Below, piece by piece: positions 32,901 to 46,500 of a stretch of DNA of 64,000 nt. Position 1 is the stretch's first letter, and each line of letters opens with the position of its first letter. Made by a program: the position numbers and the translations under genes. Source of the DNA: Phytopythium helicoides (lineage: Eukaryota > Oomycota > Peronosporomycetes > Pythiales > Pythiaceae); contig JANFNE010000010.1 in NCBI GenBank assembly GCA_024867545.1, positions 1,116,001 to 1,180,000 on the forward strand. Direction: 5' to 3'. The notes below the pieces were generated by a model. That model did no database searches and was not told the DNA's origin. It saw only the letters and a program-made list of their open reading frames with translations.

Positions 32901-33068
32901 CGAGCGCGAGCGCGATCCGAAGACCAGCCGCATCCGGCGCTCGTCGGCCTTGGGGTCGGCTGAGCAATGGCGCGGCGCTCTCTTGCTTCCCTCTCTCACG
33001 CATCGCTGGAGTGCGAGCACGAGCACGAGCACGAGCACGAGCATGAGCACGAGCGCGATCCGAAGACC
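23974..33068. repeat. A/B satellite, block 2 (longest, 9.1 kb)
   Basis: The longest uninterrupted satellite block. At 24.4-27.3 kb A and B monomers often alternate (A-B dimers of 234-240 bases); from 28.3 kb B monomers dominate, with hexamer-length variants of 121 and 127. Variants such as CGCTTGTCGG and GGGTCTGCTGAG recur at dimer spacing, a sign of higher-order repeats. The minus strand is open for 2450 codons (31775-24423); I treat that as a consequence of monomer composition. Confidence 0.97.
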
Positions 33069-34146
33069 AACTGTGTCAGCCAAATCACCGTTCTTCAGCT
33101 GCAAACGAACTAGTTGACCGACCACATCTAAGGAGCAACTCGACACGCCCCAACAAGCTGAGACCTACACATATTGCCACTGTTGTCAGCATCGGACGGG
33201 AAGGTGTCGAGCGCGCTCGAGTACTCGACGAGACCCTGGATGAACAGCAGCTCGTCGGTGGCGCAGTGACTCGACAATTCAAAGAGCAACCGTGTGTTCC
33301 ACCCGAGGATCGTGACATTGGGGATCGAATACCTGTTGGCATCACGAATTTTCATTGCTGCCGGAACAAACTTTCAAACGCAAAACCCACTGCTCGTCGT
33401 CCAATTCGATGCCGCCGTACTCCCACAGACTCAGACATGAGCGTCTCGTCACTCAAAGTCATATCCCCTGCACTCGGGGTCAGAGTGCATCCGGTTTGCT
33501 CGTAGAAATCGGCAAGCATCATATACAGGACATCAATACGTTGGAGCACGTAGTCTGCATGACCATCTTTCTCGCATCCTACCGAGTGACGCGACACTCC
33601 AGTTTCGAGCTACCAATGATCCACTTTCGAAATCACTCATATTTGAGGGACGACAAACTAACTCTGCAGAGTGCGTTCGCAGACAGAGAAGGCTACCCCG
33701 CACAAACAACTTTTGGTCGCAACCAAACCGAAAGCTGTGCTCTATTGCTCTATTCTCTGACAGCAGAACGCCAAAGGAGAGCATGGAAACTTGCACTCGA
33801 ATCGGCTCCAGCATGACGGGTTCTTCCACATCGTATAGTATACTCACAGTTTCCGCATGGTGTCGTGTGGCGAAATACCTACAAGGCCACTTATCCGGAC
33901 AACTTCCGTATACTATCATGCGGTATACGTATCCTTCTCCACACTCTTCAAAACGCCAGCCAAGACGCAGGCGGTGGTCGCCGACCGTCAGCGGCGCCAG
34001 ACGCGAGCGCGTGCGACTCCCAGCGCCACAGGCGAGTGGTTCGAGGGTTCAAGGGGGATGGGCTACGTGTCTAACGTGTTTGTGGGTGGCAGGTAGAGCT
34101 AATGCAGCGGAGACAGCGGCCCAGCGGAGCAGCGGCGAGTCGAGTT
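33069..34146. repeat. R module copy 2 (1078 bp)
   Basis: Same length and borders as R1. It differs at a few positions: GTGACTCG (shared with R3 and R6), GATCGTGACATT, and a private GGAGACAGCGG near the right end. The satellite hybrid monomer on its left carries GAGCATGAGC within the hexamer run, as do R3-R5. Confidence 0.93.
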
Positions 34147-37100
34147 GAAGACCAGCCGCATCCGGCGCTCGTCGGCCTTGGGGTCGGCTGAGCAATGGTG
34201 CGGCGCTCTCTTGCTTTCCTCTTGCGCCGCTCCAGCACGAGCACGAGCACGAGCGCGAGCGCGATCCGAAGACCAGCCGCATCCGGCGCTCGTCGGCCTT
34301 GGGGTCGGCTGAGCAATGGCGCGGCGCTCTCTTGCTTCCCTCTCTCACGCATCGCTGGAGTGCGAGCGCGAGTACGAGCACAGGCCGAAGACCAGCCGCA
34401 TCCGGCGCTCGTCGGCCTTGGGGTCGGCTGAGCAATGGCGCGGCGCTCTCTTGCTTCCCTCTCTCACGCATCGCTGGAGTGCGAGCGCGAGTACGAGCAC
34501 AGGCCGAAGACCAGCCGCATCCGGCGCTCGTCGGCCTTGGGGTCGGCTGAGCAATGGTGCGGCGCTCTCTTGCTTTCCTCTTGCGCCGCTCCAGCACGAG
34601 CACGAGCACGAGCGCGAGCGCGATCCGAAGACCAGCCGCATCCGGCGCTCGTCGGCCTTGGGGTCGGCTGAGCAATGGTGCGGCGCTCTCTTGCTTTCCT
34701 CTTGCGCCGCTCCAGCACGAGCACGAGCACGAGCGCGAGCGCGATCCGAAGACCAGCCGCATCCGGCGCTCGTCGGCCTTGGGGTCGGCTGAGCAATGGC
34801 GCGGCGCTCTCTTGCTTCCCTCTCTCACGCATCGCTGGAGTGCGAGCGCGAGTACGAGCACAGGCCGAAGACCAGCCGCATCCGGCGCTCGTCGGCCTTG
34901 GGGTCGGCTGAGCAATGGCGCGGCGCTCTCTTGCTTCCCTCTCTCACGCATCGCTGGAGTGCGAGCGCGAGTACGAGCACAAGCCGAAGACCAGCCGCAT
35001 CCGGCGCTCGTCGGCCTTGGGGTCGGCTGAGCAATGGCGCGGCGCTCTCTTGCTTCCCTCTCTCACGCATCGCTGGAGTGCGAGCGCGAGTACGAGCACA
35101 GGCCGAAGACCAGCCGCATCCGGCGCTCGTCGGCCTTGGGGTCGGCTGAGCAATGGCGCGGCGCTCTCTTGCTTCCCTCTCTCACGCATCGCTGGAGTGC
35201 GAGCGCGAGTACGAGCACAGGCCGAAGACCAGCCGCATCCGGCGCTCGTCGGCCTTGGGGTCGGCTGAGCAATGGTGCGGCGCTCTCTTGCTTTCCTCTT
35301 GCGCCGCTCCAGCACGAGCACGAGCACGAGCGCGATCCGAAGACCAGCCGCATCCGGCGCTCGTCGGCCTTGGGGTCGGCTGAGCAATGGCGCGGCGCTC
35401 TCTTGCTTCCCTCTCTCACGCATCGCTGGAGTGCGAGCGCGAGTACGAGCACAGGCCGAAGACCAGCCGCATCCGGCGCTCGTCGGCCTTGGGGTCGGCT
35501 GAGCAATGGCGCGGCGCTCTCTTGCTTCCCTCTCTCACGCATCGCTGGAGTGCGAGCGCGAGTACGAGCACAGGCCGAAGACCAGCCGCATCCGGCGCTC
35601 GTCGGCCTTGGGGTCGGCTGAGCAATGGCGCGGCGCTCTCTTGCTTTCCTCTTGCGCCGCTCCAGCACGAGCACGAGCACGAGCGCGAGCGCGATCCGAA
35701 GACCAGCCGCATCCGGCGCTCGTCGGCCTTGGGGTCGGCTGAGCAATGGCGCGGCGCTCTCTTGCTTCCCTCTCTCACGCATCGCTGGAGTGCGAGCGCG
35801 AGTACGAGCACAGGCCGAAGACCAGCCGCATCCGGCGCTCGTCGGCCTTGGGGTCGGCTGAGCAATGGCGCGGCGCTCTCTTGCTTTCCCCTTGCGCCGC
35901 TCCAGCACGAGCACGAGCGCGAGCGCGATCCGAAGACCAGCCGCATCCGGCGCTCGTCGGCCTTGGGGTCGGCTGAGCAATGGCGCGGCGCTCTCTTGCT
36001 TTCCTCTTGCGCCGCTCCAGCACGAGCACGAGCACGAGCGCGAGCGCGATCCGAAGACCAGCCGCATCCGGCGCTCGTCGGCCTTGGGGTCGGCTGAGCA
36101 ATGGCGCGGCGTTCTCTTGCTTTCCTCTTGCTTTCCTCTTGCACCGCTCCAGCACGAGCACGAGCACGAGCGCGAGCGCGATCCGAAGACCAGCCGCATC
36201 CGGCGCTCGTCGGCCTTGGGGTCGGCTGAGCAATGGCGCGGCGCTCTCTTGCTTTCCTCTTGCGCCGCTCCAGCACGAGCACGAGCACGAGCGCGATCCG
36301 AAGACCAGCCGCATCCGGCGCTCGTCGGCCTTGGGGTCGGCTGAGCAATGGCGCGGCGCTCTCTTGCTTCCCTCTCTCACGCATCGCTGGAGTGCGAGCG
36401 CGAGTACGAGCACAGGCCGAAGACCAGCCGCATCCGGCGCTCGTCGGCCTTGGGGTCGGCTGAGCAATGGCGCGGCGCTCTCTTGCTTCCCTCTCTCACG
36501 CATCGCTGGAGTGCGAGCGCGAGTACGAGCACAGGCCGAAGACCAGCCGCATCCGGCGCTTGTCGGCCTTGGGGTCGGCTGAGCAATGGCGCGGCGCTCT
36601 CTTGCTTCCCTCTCTCACGCATCGCTGGAGTGCGAGCGCGAGTACGAGCACAAGCCGAAGACCAGCCGCATCCGGCGCTCGTCGGCCTTGGGGTCGGCTG
36701 AGCAATGGCGCGGCGCTCTCTTGCTTCCCTCTCTCACGCATCGCTGGAGTGCGAGCGCGAGTACGAGCACAAGCCGAAGACCAGCCGCATCCGGCGCTCG
36801 TCGGCCTTGGGGTCGGCTGAGCAATGGCGCGGCGCTCTCTTGCTTCCCTCTCTCACGCATCGCTGGAGTGCGAGCGCGAGTACGAGCACAAGCCGAAGAC
36901 CAGCCGCATCCGGCGCTCGTCGGCCTTCGGGTCGGCTGAGCAATGGCGCGGCGCTCTCTTGCTTCCCTCTCTCACGCATCGCTGGAGTGCGAGCGCGAGT
37001 ACGAGCACAAGCCGAAGACCAGCCGCATCCGGCGCTCGTCGGCCTTGGGGTCGGCTGAGCAATGGCGCGGCGCTCTCTTGCTTCCCTCTCTCACGCATCG

Positions 37101-37535
37101 CTGGAGTGCGAGCGCGAGTACGAGCGCGAGCGCGATCCGAAGACCAGCCGCATCCGGCGCTCGTCGGCCTTGGGGTCGGCTGAGCAATGGTGCGGCGCTT
37201 TCTTGCTTTCCTCTTGCTTTCCTCTTGCACCGCTCCAGCACAAGTACGAGCACGAGCGCGAGCGCGATCCGAAGACCAGCCGCATCCGGCGCTCGTCGGC
37301 CTTGGGGTCGGCTGAGCAATGGTGCGGCGCTCTCTTGCTTTCCTCTTGCGCCGCTCCAGCACGAGCACGAGCACGAGCGCGATCCGAAGACCAGCCGCAT
37401 CCGGCGCTCGTCGGCCTTGGGGTCGGCTGAGCAATGGCGCGGCGCTCTCTTGCTTCCCTCTCTCACGCATCGCTGGAGTGCGAGCACGAGCACGAGCACG
37501 AGCACGAGCATGAGCACGAGCGCGATCCGAAGACC
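34147..37535. repeat. A/B satellite, block 3
   Basis: About 3.4 kb. It starts with a B monomer as after every R. Type A predominates at 34.8-35.3 kb and 36.3-37.1 kb, where AAGCC replaces AGGCC in runs of adjacent units (local homogenisation). It ends in the A/B hybrid monomer that precedes R1-R5. Confidence 0.97.
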
Positions 37536-38645
37536 AACTGTGTCAGCCAAATCACCGTTCTTCAGCTGCAAACGAACTAGTTGACCGACCACATCTAAGG
37601 AGCAACTCGACACGCCCCAACAAGCTGAGACCTACACATATTGCCACTGTTGTCAGCATCGGACGGGAAGGTGTCGAGCGCGCTCGAGTACTCGACGAGA
37701 CCCTGGATGAACAGCAGCTCGTCGGTGGCGCAGTGACTCGACAATTCAAAGAGCAACCGTGTGTTCCACCCGAGGATCGTGACATTGGGGATCGAATACC
37801 TGTTGGCATCACGAATTTTCATTGCTGCCGGAAGTTGGCATCACGAATTTTCATTGCTGCCGGAACAAACTTTCAAACGCAAAACCCACTGCTCGTCGTC
37901 CAATTCGATGCCGCCGTACTCCCACAGACTCAGACATGAGCGTCTCGTCACTCAAAGTCATATCCCCTGCACTCGGGGTCAGAGTGCATCCGGTTTGCTC
38001 GTAGAAATCGGCAAGCATCATATACAGGACATCAATACGTTGGAGCACGTAGTCTGCATGACCATCTTTCTCGCATCCTACCGAGTGACGCGACACTCCA
38101 GTTTCGAGCTACCAATGATCCACTTTCGAAATCACTCATATTTGAGGGACGACAAACTAACTCTGCAGAGTGCGTTCGCAGACAGAGAAGGCTACCCCGC
38201 ACAAACAACTTTTGGTCGCAACCAAACCGAAAGCTGTGCTCTATTGCTCTATTCTCTGACAGCAGAACGCCAAAGGAGAGCATGGAAACTTGCACTCGAA
38301 TCGGCTCCAGCATGACGGGTTCTTCCACATCGTATAGTATACTCACAGTTTCCGCATGGTGTCGTGTGGCGAAATACCTACAAGGCCACTTATCCGGACA
38401 ACTTCCGTATACTATCATGCGGTATACGTATCCTTCTCCACACTCTTCAAAACGCCAGCCAAGACGCAGGCGGTGGTCGCCGACCGTCAGCGGCGCCAGA
38501 CGCGAGCGCGTGCGACTCCCAGCGCCACAGGCGAGTGGTTCGAGGGTTCAAGGGGGATGGGCTACGTGTCTAACGTGTTTGTGGGTGGCAGGTAGAGCTA
38601 ATGCAGCGGAGACGGCGGCCCAGCGGAGCAGCGGCGAGTCGAGTT
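37536..38645. repeat. R module copy 3 (1110 bp, internal 32-bp duplication)
   Basis: Like the other copies but with a 32-base direct duplication at about 37802-37865 (the GTTGGCATCACGAATTTTC segment occurs twice). This accounts exactly for 1110 versus 1078 bases. It shares GTGACTCG with R2 and R6. Confidence 0.93.
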
Positions 38646-40391
38646 GAAGACCAGCCGCATCCGGCGCTCGTCGGCCTTGGGGTCGGCTGAGCAATGGTGC
38701 GGCGCTCTCTTGCTTTCCTCTTGCGCCGCTCCAGCACGAGCACGAGCACGAGCGCGAGCGCGATCCGAAGACCAGCCGCATCCGGCGCTCGTCGGCCTTG
38801 GGGTCGGCTGAGCAATGGCGCGGCGCTCTCTTGCTTCCCTCTTGCGCCGCTCCAGCACGAGCACAAGCACGAGCGCGAGCGCGATCCGAAGACCAGCCGC
38901 ATCCGGCGCTCGTCGGCCTTGGGGTCGGCTGAGCAATGGCGCGGCGCTCTCTTGCTTTCCTCTTGCGCCGCTCCAGCACGAGCACGAGCACGAGCGCGAG
39001 CGCGATCCGAAGACCAGCCGCATCCGGCGCTCGTCGGCCTTGGGGTCGGCTGAGCAATGGTGCGGCGTTCTCTTGCTTTCCTCTTGCTTCCCTCTTGCGC
39101 CGCTCCAGCACGAGCACAAGCACGAGCGCGAGCGCGATCCGAAGACCAGCCGCATCCGGCGCTCGTCGGCCTTGGGGTCGGCTGAGCAATGGTGCGGCGT
39201 TCTCTTGCTTTCCTCTTGCTTTCCTCTTGCACCGCTCCAGCACGAGCACGAGCACGAGCGCGAGCGCGATCCGAAGACCAGCCGCATCCGGCGCTCGTCG
39301 GCCTTGGGGTCGGCTGAGCAATGGTGCGGCGCTCTCTTGCTTTCCTCTTGCTTTCCTCTTGCACCGCTCCAGCACAAGTACGAGCACGAGCGCGAGCGCG
39401 ATCCGAAGACCAGCCGCATCCGGCGCTCGTCGGCCTTGGAGTCGGCTGAGCAATGGCGCGGCGCTCTCTTGCTTCCCTCTCTCACGCATCGCTGGAGTGC
39501 GAGCGCGAGTACGAGCACAGGCCGAAGACCAGCCGCATCCGGCGCTCGTCGGCCTTGGGGTCGGCTGAGCAATGGCGCGGCGCTCTCTTGCTTTCCTCTT
39601 GCGCCGCTCCAGCACGAGCACGAGCACGAGCGCGAGCGCGATCCGAAGACCAGCCGCATCCGGCGCTCGTCGGCCTTGGGGTCGGCTGAGCAATGGCGCG
39701 GCGCTCTCTTGCTTTCCTCTTGCGCCGCTCCAGCACGAGCACGAGCACGAGCGCGAGCGCGATCCGAAGACCAGCCGCATCCGGCGCTCGTCGGCCTTGG
39801 GGTCGGCTGAGCAATGGTGCGGCGCTCTCTTGCTTTCCTCTTGCGCCGCTCCAGCACGAGCACGAGCACGAGCGCGATCCGAAGACCAGCCGCATCCGGC
39901 GCTCGTCGGCCTTGGGGTCGGCTGAGCAATGGCGCGGCGCTCTCTTGCTTCCCTCTCTCACGCATCGCTGGAGTGCGAGCGCGAGTACGAGCACAGGCCG
40001 AAGACCAGCCGCATCCGGCGCTCGTCGGCCTTGGGGTCGGCTGAGCAATGGCGCGGCGCTCTCTTGCTTTCCTCTTGCGCCGCTCCAGCACGAGCACGAG
40101 CACGAGCGCGAGCGCGATCCGAAGACCAGCCGCATCCGGCGCTTGTCGGCCTTGGGGTCGGCTGAGCAATGGCGCGGCGCTCTCTTGCTTTCCTCTTGCG
40201 CCGCTCCAGCACGAGCACGAGCACGAGCGCGAGCGCGATCCGAAGACCAGCCGCATCCGGCGCTCGTCGGCCTTGGGGTCGGCTGAGCAATGGCGCGGCG
40301 CTCTCTTGCTTCCCTCTCTCACGCATCGCTGGAGTGCGAGCACGAGCACGAGCACGAGCACGAGCATGAGCACGAGCGCGATCCGAAGACC
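38646..40391. repeat. A/B satellite, block 4
   Basis: About 1.75 kb, mainly B monomers including several 132-base forms with duplicated TTGCTTTCCTC. Variants include GAGCACAAGCACGAG and CACAAGTACGAG. Confidence 0.97.
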
Positions 40392-41469
40392 AACTGTGTC
40401 AGCCAAATCACCGTTCTTCAGCTGCAAACGAACTAGTTGACCGACCACATCTAAGGAGCAACTCGACACGCCCCAACAAGCTGAGACCTACACATATTGC
40501 CACTGTTGTCAGCATCGGACGGGAAGGTGTCGAGCGCGCTCGAGTACTCGACGAGACCCTGGATGAACAGCAGCTCGTCGGTGGCGCAGTGTCTCGACAA
40601 TTCAAAGAGCAACCGTGTGTTCCACCCGAGGATCGTGACATTGGGGATCGAATACCTGTTGGCATCACGAATTTTCATTGCTGCCGGAACAAACTTTCAA
40701 ACGCAAAACCCACTGCTCGTCGTCCAATTCGATGCCGCCGTACTCCCACAGACTCAGACATGAGCGTCTCGTCACTCAAAGTCATATCCCCTGCACTCGG
40801 GGTCAGAGTGCATCCGGTTTGCTCGTAGAAATCGGCAAGCATCATATACAGGACATCAATACGTTGGAGCACGTAGTCTGCATGACCATCTTTCTCGCAT
40901 CCTACCGAGTGACGCGACACTCCAGTTTCGAGCTACCAATGATCCACTTTCGAAATCACTCATATTTGAGGGACGACAAACTAACTCTGCAGAGTGCGTT
41001 CGCAGACAGAGAAGGCTACCCCGCACAAACAACTTTTGGTCGCAACCAAACCGAAAGCTGTGCTCTATTGCTCTATTCTCTGACAGCAGAACGCCAAAGG
41101 AGAGCATGGAAACTTGCACTCGAATCGGCTCCAGCATGACGGGTTCTTCCACATCGTATAGTATACTCACAGTTTCCGCATGGTGTCGTGTGGCGAAATA
41201 CCTACAAGGCCACTTATCCGGACAACTTCCGTATACTATCATGCGGTATACGTATCCTTCTCCACACTCTTCAAAACGCCAGCCAAGACGCAGGCGGTGG
41301 TCGCCGACCGTCAGCGGCGCCAGACGCGAGCGCGTGCGACTCCCAGCGCCACAGGCGAGTGGTTCGAGGGTTCAAGGGGGATGGGCTACGTGTCTAACGT
41401 GTTTGTGGGTGGCAGGTAGAGCTAATGCAGCGGAGACGGCGGCCCAGCGGAGCAGCGGCGAGTCGAGTT
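40392..41469. repeat. R module copy 4 (1078 bp)
   Basis: Same length and borders as the other R copies, with GTGTCTCG and GATCGTGACATT, as in R5. Confidence 0.93.
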
Positions 41470-42004
41470 GAAGACCAGCCGCATCCGGCGCTCGTCGGCC
41501 TTGGGGTCGGCTGAGCAATGGTGCGGCGCTCTCTTGCTTTCCTCTTGCGCCGCTCCAGCACGAGCACGAGCACGAGCGCGAGCGCGATCCGAAGACCAGC
41601 CGCATCCGGCGCTCGTCGGCCTTGGGGTCGGTTGAGCAATGGTGCGGCGCTCTCTTGCTTTCCTCTTGCTTTCCTCTTGCACCGCTCCAGCACGAGCACG
41701 AGCACGAGCGCGAGCGCGATCCGAAGACCAGCCGCATCCGGCGCTCGTCGGCCTTGGGGTCGGCTGAGCAATGGTGCGGCGTTCTCTTGCTTTCCTCTTG
41801 CTTTCCTCTTGCACCGCTCCAGCACGAGCACGAGCACGAGCGCGAGCGCGATCCGAAGACCAGCCGCATCCGGCGCTCGTCGGCCTTGGGGTCGGCTGAG
41901 CAATGGCGCGGCGCTCTCTTGCTTCCCTCTCTCACGCATCGCTGGAGTGCGAGCACGAGCACGAGCACGAGCACGAGCATGAGCACGAGCGCGATCCGAA
42001 GACC
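41470..42004. repeat. A/B satellite, block 5 (short)
   Basis: Only about 4.5 monomers separate R4 from R5: one 121-base B unit, two 132-base B units (one ending GGTTGAGC) and the A/B hybrid. R4 plus this block is a 1613-base unit. Confidence 0.97.
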
Positions 42005-43082
42005 AACTGTGTCAGCCAAATCACCGTTCTTCAGCTGCAAACGAACTAGTTGACCGACCACATCTAAGGAGCAACTCGACACGCCCCAACAAGCTGAGAC
42101 CTACACATATTGCCACTGTTGTCAGCATCGGACGGGAAGGTGTCGAGCGCGCTCGAGTACTCGACGAGACCCTGGATGAACAGCAGCTCGTCGGTGGCGC
42201 AGTGTCTCGACAATTCAAAGAGCAACCGTGTGTTCCACCCGAGGATCGTGACATTGGGGATCGAATACCTGTTGGCATCACGAATTTTCATTGCTGCCGG
42301 AACAAACTTTCAAACGCAAAACCCACTGCTCGTCGTCCAATTCGATGCCGCCGTACTCCCACAGACTCAGACATGAGCGTCTCGTCACTCAAAGTCATAT
42401 CCCCTGCACTCGGGGTCAGAGTGCATCCGGTTTGCTCGTAGAAATCGGCAAGCATCATATACAGGACATCAATACGTTGGAGCACGTAGTCTGCATGACC
42501 ATCTTTCTCGCATCCTACCGAGTGACGCGACACTCCAGTTTCGAGCTACCAATGATCCACTTTCGAAATCACTCATATTTGAGGGACGACAAACTAACTC
42601 TGCAGAGTGCGTTCGCAGACAGAGAAGGCTACCCCGCACAAACAACTTTTGGTCGCAACCAAACCGAAAGCTGTGCTCTATTGCTCTATTCTCTGACAGC
42701 AGAACGCCAAAGGAGAGCATGGAAACTTGCACTCGAATCGGCTCCAGCATGACGGGTTCTTCCACATCGTATAGTATACTCACAGTTTCCGCATGGTGTC
42801 GTGTGGCGAAATACCTACAAGGCCACTTATCCGGACAACTTCCGTATACTATCATGCGGTATACGTATCCTTCTCCACACTCTTCAAAACGCCAGCCAAG
42901 ACGCAGGCGGTGGTCGCCGACCGTCAGCGGCGCCAGACGCGAGCGCGTGCGACTCCCAGCGCCACAGGCGAGTGGTTCGAGGGTTCAAGGGGGATGGGCT
43001 ACGTGTCTAACGTGTTTGTGGGTGGCAGGTAGAGCTAATGCAGCGGAGACGGCGGCCCAGCGGAGCAGCGGCGAGTCGAGTT
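42005..43082. repeat. R module copy 5 (1078 bp)
   Basis: No difference from R4 was found on reading, including GTGTCTCG and GATCGTGACATT. Together they mark the most recent duplication of the R-plus-satellite unit in this window. Confidence 0.93.
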
Positions 43083-43554
43083 GAAGACCAGCCGCATCCG
43101 GCGCTCGTCGGCCTTGGGGTCGGCTGAGCAATGGTGCGGCGCTCTCTTGCTTTCCTCTTGCGCCGCTCCAGCACGAGCACGAGCACGAGCGCGAGCGCGA
43201 TCCGAAGACCAGCCGCATCCGGCGCTCGTCGGCCTTGGGGTCGGTTGAGCAATGGTGCGGCGCTCTCTTGCTTTCCTCTTGCTTTCCTCTTGCACCGCTC
43301 CAGCACGAGCACGAGCACGAGCGCGAGCGCGATCCGAAGACCAGCCGCATCCGGCGCTCGTCGGCCTTGGGGTCGGTTGAGCAATGGTGCGGCGTTCTCT
43401 TGCTTTCCTCTTGCTTTCCTCTTGCACCGCTCCAGCACGAGCACGAGCACGAGCGCGAGCGCGATCCGAAGACCAGCCGCATCCGGCGCTCGTCGGCCTT
43501 GGGGTCGGCTGAGCAATGGCGCGGCGCTCTCTTGCTTTCCTCTTGCGCCGCTCC

Positions 43555-43599
<45 letters not shown>

Positions 43600-46500
43600 G
43601 CGATCCGAAGACCAGCCGCATCCGGCGCTCGTCGGCCTTGGGGTCGGTTGAGCAATGGCGCGGCGCTCTCTTGCTTTCCTCTTGCGCCGCTCCAGCACGA
43701 GCACGAGCACGAGCGCGAGCGCGATCCGAAGACCAGCCGCATCCGGCGCTCGTCGGCCTTGGGGTCGGCTGAGCAATGGTGCGGCGTTCTCTTGCTTTCC
43801 TCTTGCTTTCCTCTTGCACCGCTCCAGCACGAGCACGAGCACGAGCGCGAGCGCGATCCGAAGACCAGCCGCATCCGGCGCTCGTCGGCCTTGGGGTCGG
43901 CTGAGCAATGGCGCGGCGCTCTCTTGCTTTCCTCTTGCGCCGCTCCAGCACGAGCACGAGCACGAGCGCGAGCGCGATCCGAAGACCAGCCGCATCCGGC
44001 GCTCGTCGGCCTTGGGGTCGGCTGAGCAATGGTGCGGCGCTCTCTTGCTTTCCTCTTGCTTTCCTCTTGCACCGCTCCAGCACGAGCACGAGCACGAGCG
44101 CGAGCGCGATCCGAAGACCAGCCGCATCCGGCGCTCGTCGGTCTTGGGGTCGGTTGAGCAATGGTGCGGCGCTCTCTTGCTTTCCTCTTGCGCCGCTCGA
44201 GCACGAGCACAAGCACGAGCACGAGCGCGATCCGAAGACCAGCCGCATCCGGCGCTCGTCGGCCTTGGGGTCGGCTGAGCAATGGCGCGGCGCTCTCTTG
44301 CTTTCCTCTTGCGCCGCTCCAGCACGAGCACGAGCACGAGCGCGAGCGCGATCCGAAGACCAGCCGCATCCGGCGCTCGTCGGCCTTGGGGTCGGCTGAG
44401 CAATGGTGCGGCGCTCTCTTGCTTTCCTCTTGCTTTCCTCTTGCACCGCTCCAGCACAAGTACGAGCACGAGCGCGAGCGCGATCCGAAGACCAGCCGCA
44501 TCCGGCGCTCGTCGGCCTTGGGGTCGGCTGAGCAATGGTGCGGCGCTCTCTTGCTTTCCTCTTGCTTTCCTCTTGCACCGCTCCAGCACGAGCACGAGCA
44601 CGAGCGCGAGCGCGATCCGAAGACCAGCCGCATCCGGCGCTCGTCGGCCTTGGGGTCGGTTGAGCAATGGCGCGGCGCTCTCTTGCTTTCCTCTTGCGCC
44701 GCTCCAGCACGAGCACGAGCACGAGCGCGAGCGCGATCCGAAGACCAGCCGCATCCGGCGCTCGTCGGCCTTGGGTCGGCTGAGCAATGGCGCGGCGCTC
44801 TCTTGCTTTCCTCTTGCGCCGCTCCAGCACGAGCACGAGCACGAGCGCGAGCGCGATCCGAAGACCAGCCGCATCCGGCGCTCGTCGGCCTTGGGGTCGG
44901 CTGAGCAATGGTGCGGCGTTCTCTTGCTTTCCTCTTGCTTTCCTCTTGCACCGCTCCAGCACGAGCACGAGCGCGAGCGCGATCCGAAGACCAGCCGCAT
45001 CCGGCGCTCGTCGGCCTTGGGGTCGGCTGAGCAATGGTGCGGCGCTCTCTTGCTTTCCTCTTGCGCCGCTCCAGCACGAGCACGAGCACGAGCGCGAGCG
45101 CGATCCGAAGACCAGCCGCATCCGGCGCTCGTCGGCCTTCGGGTCGGCTGAGCAATGGCGCGGCGCTCTCTTGCTTTCCTCTTGCGCCGCTCCAGCACGA
45201 GCACGAGCACGAGCGCGAGCGCGATCCGAAGACCAGCCGCATCCGGCGCTCGTCGGCCTTGGGGTCGGCTGAGCAATGGTGCGGCGTTCTCTTGCTTTCC
45301 TCTTGCTTTCCTCTTGCACCGCTCCAGCACGAGCACGAGCACGAGCGCGAGCGCGATCCGAAGACCAGCCGCATCCGGCGCTCGTCGGCCTTGGGGTCGG
45401 TTGAGCAATGGCGCGGCGCTCTCTTGCTTTCCTCTTGCGCCGCTCCAGCACGAGCACGAGCACGAGCGCGAGCGCGATCCGAAGACCAGCCGCATCCGGC
45501 GCTCGTCGGCCTTGGGGTCGGCTGAGCAATGGTGCGGCGTTCTCTTGCTTTCCTCTTGCTTTCCTCTTGCACCGCTCCAGCACGAGCACGAGCACGAGCG
45601 CGAGCGCGATCCGAAGACCAGCCGCATCCGGCGCTCGTCGGCCTTGGGGTCGGCTGAGCAATGGCGCGGCGCTCTCTTGCTTTCCTCTTGCGCCGCTCCA
45701 GCACGAGCACGAGCACGAGCGCGAGCGCGATCCGAAGACCAGCCGCATCCGGCGCTCGTCGGCCTTGGGGTCGGCTGAGCAATGGTGCGGCGTTCTCTTG
45801 CTTTCCTCTTGCTTTCCTCTTGCACCGCTCCAGCACGAGCACGAGCACGAGCGCGAGCGCGATCCGAAGACCAGCCGCATCCGGCGCTCGTCGGCCTTGG
45901 GGTCGGCTGAGCAATGGTGCGGCGCTCTCTTGCTTTCCTCTTGCGCCGCTCCAGCACGAGCACGAGCACGAGCGCGAGCGCGATCCGAAGACCAGCCGCA
46001 TCCGGCGCTCGTCGGCCTTCGGGTCGGCTGAGCAATGGCGCGGCGCTCTCTTGCTTTCCTCTTGCGCCGCTCCAGCACGAGCACGAGCACGAGCGCGAGC
46101 GCGATCCGAAGACCAGCCGCATCCGGCGCTCGTCGGCCTTGGGGTCGGCTGAGCAATGGTGCGGCGTTCTCTTGCTTTCCTCTTGCTTTCCTCTTGCACC
46201 GCTCCAGCACGAGCACGAGCACGAGCGCGAGCGCGATCCGAAGACCAGCCGCATCCGGCGCTCGTCGGCCTTGGGGTCGGTTGAGCAATGGCGCGGCGCT
46301 CTCTTGCTTTCCTCTTGCGCCGCTCCAGCACGAGCACGAGCACGAGCGCGAGCGCGATCCGAAGACCAGCCGCATCCGGCGCTCGTCGGCCTTGGGGTCG
46401 GCTGAGCAATGGTGCGGCGTTCTCTTGCTTTCCTCTTGCTTTCCTCTTGCACCGCTCCAGCACGAGCACGAGCACGAGCGCGAGCGCGATCCGAAGACCA

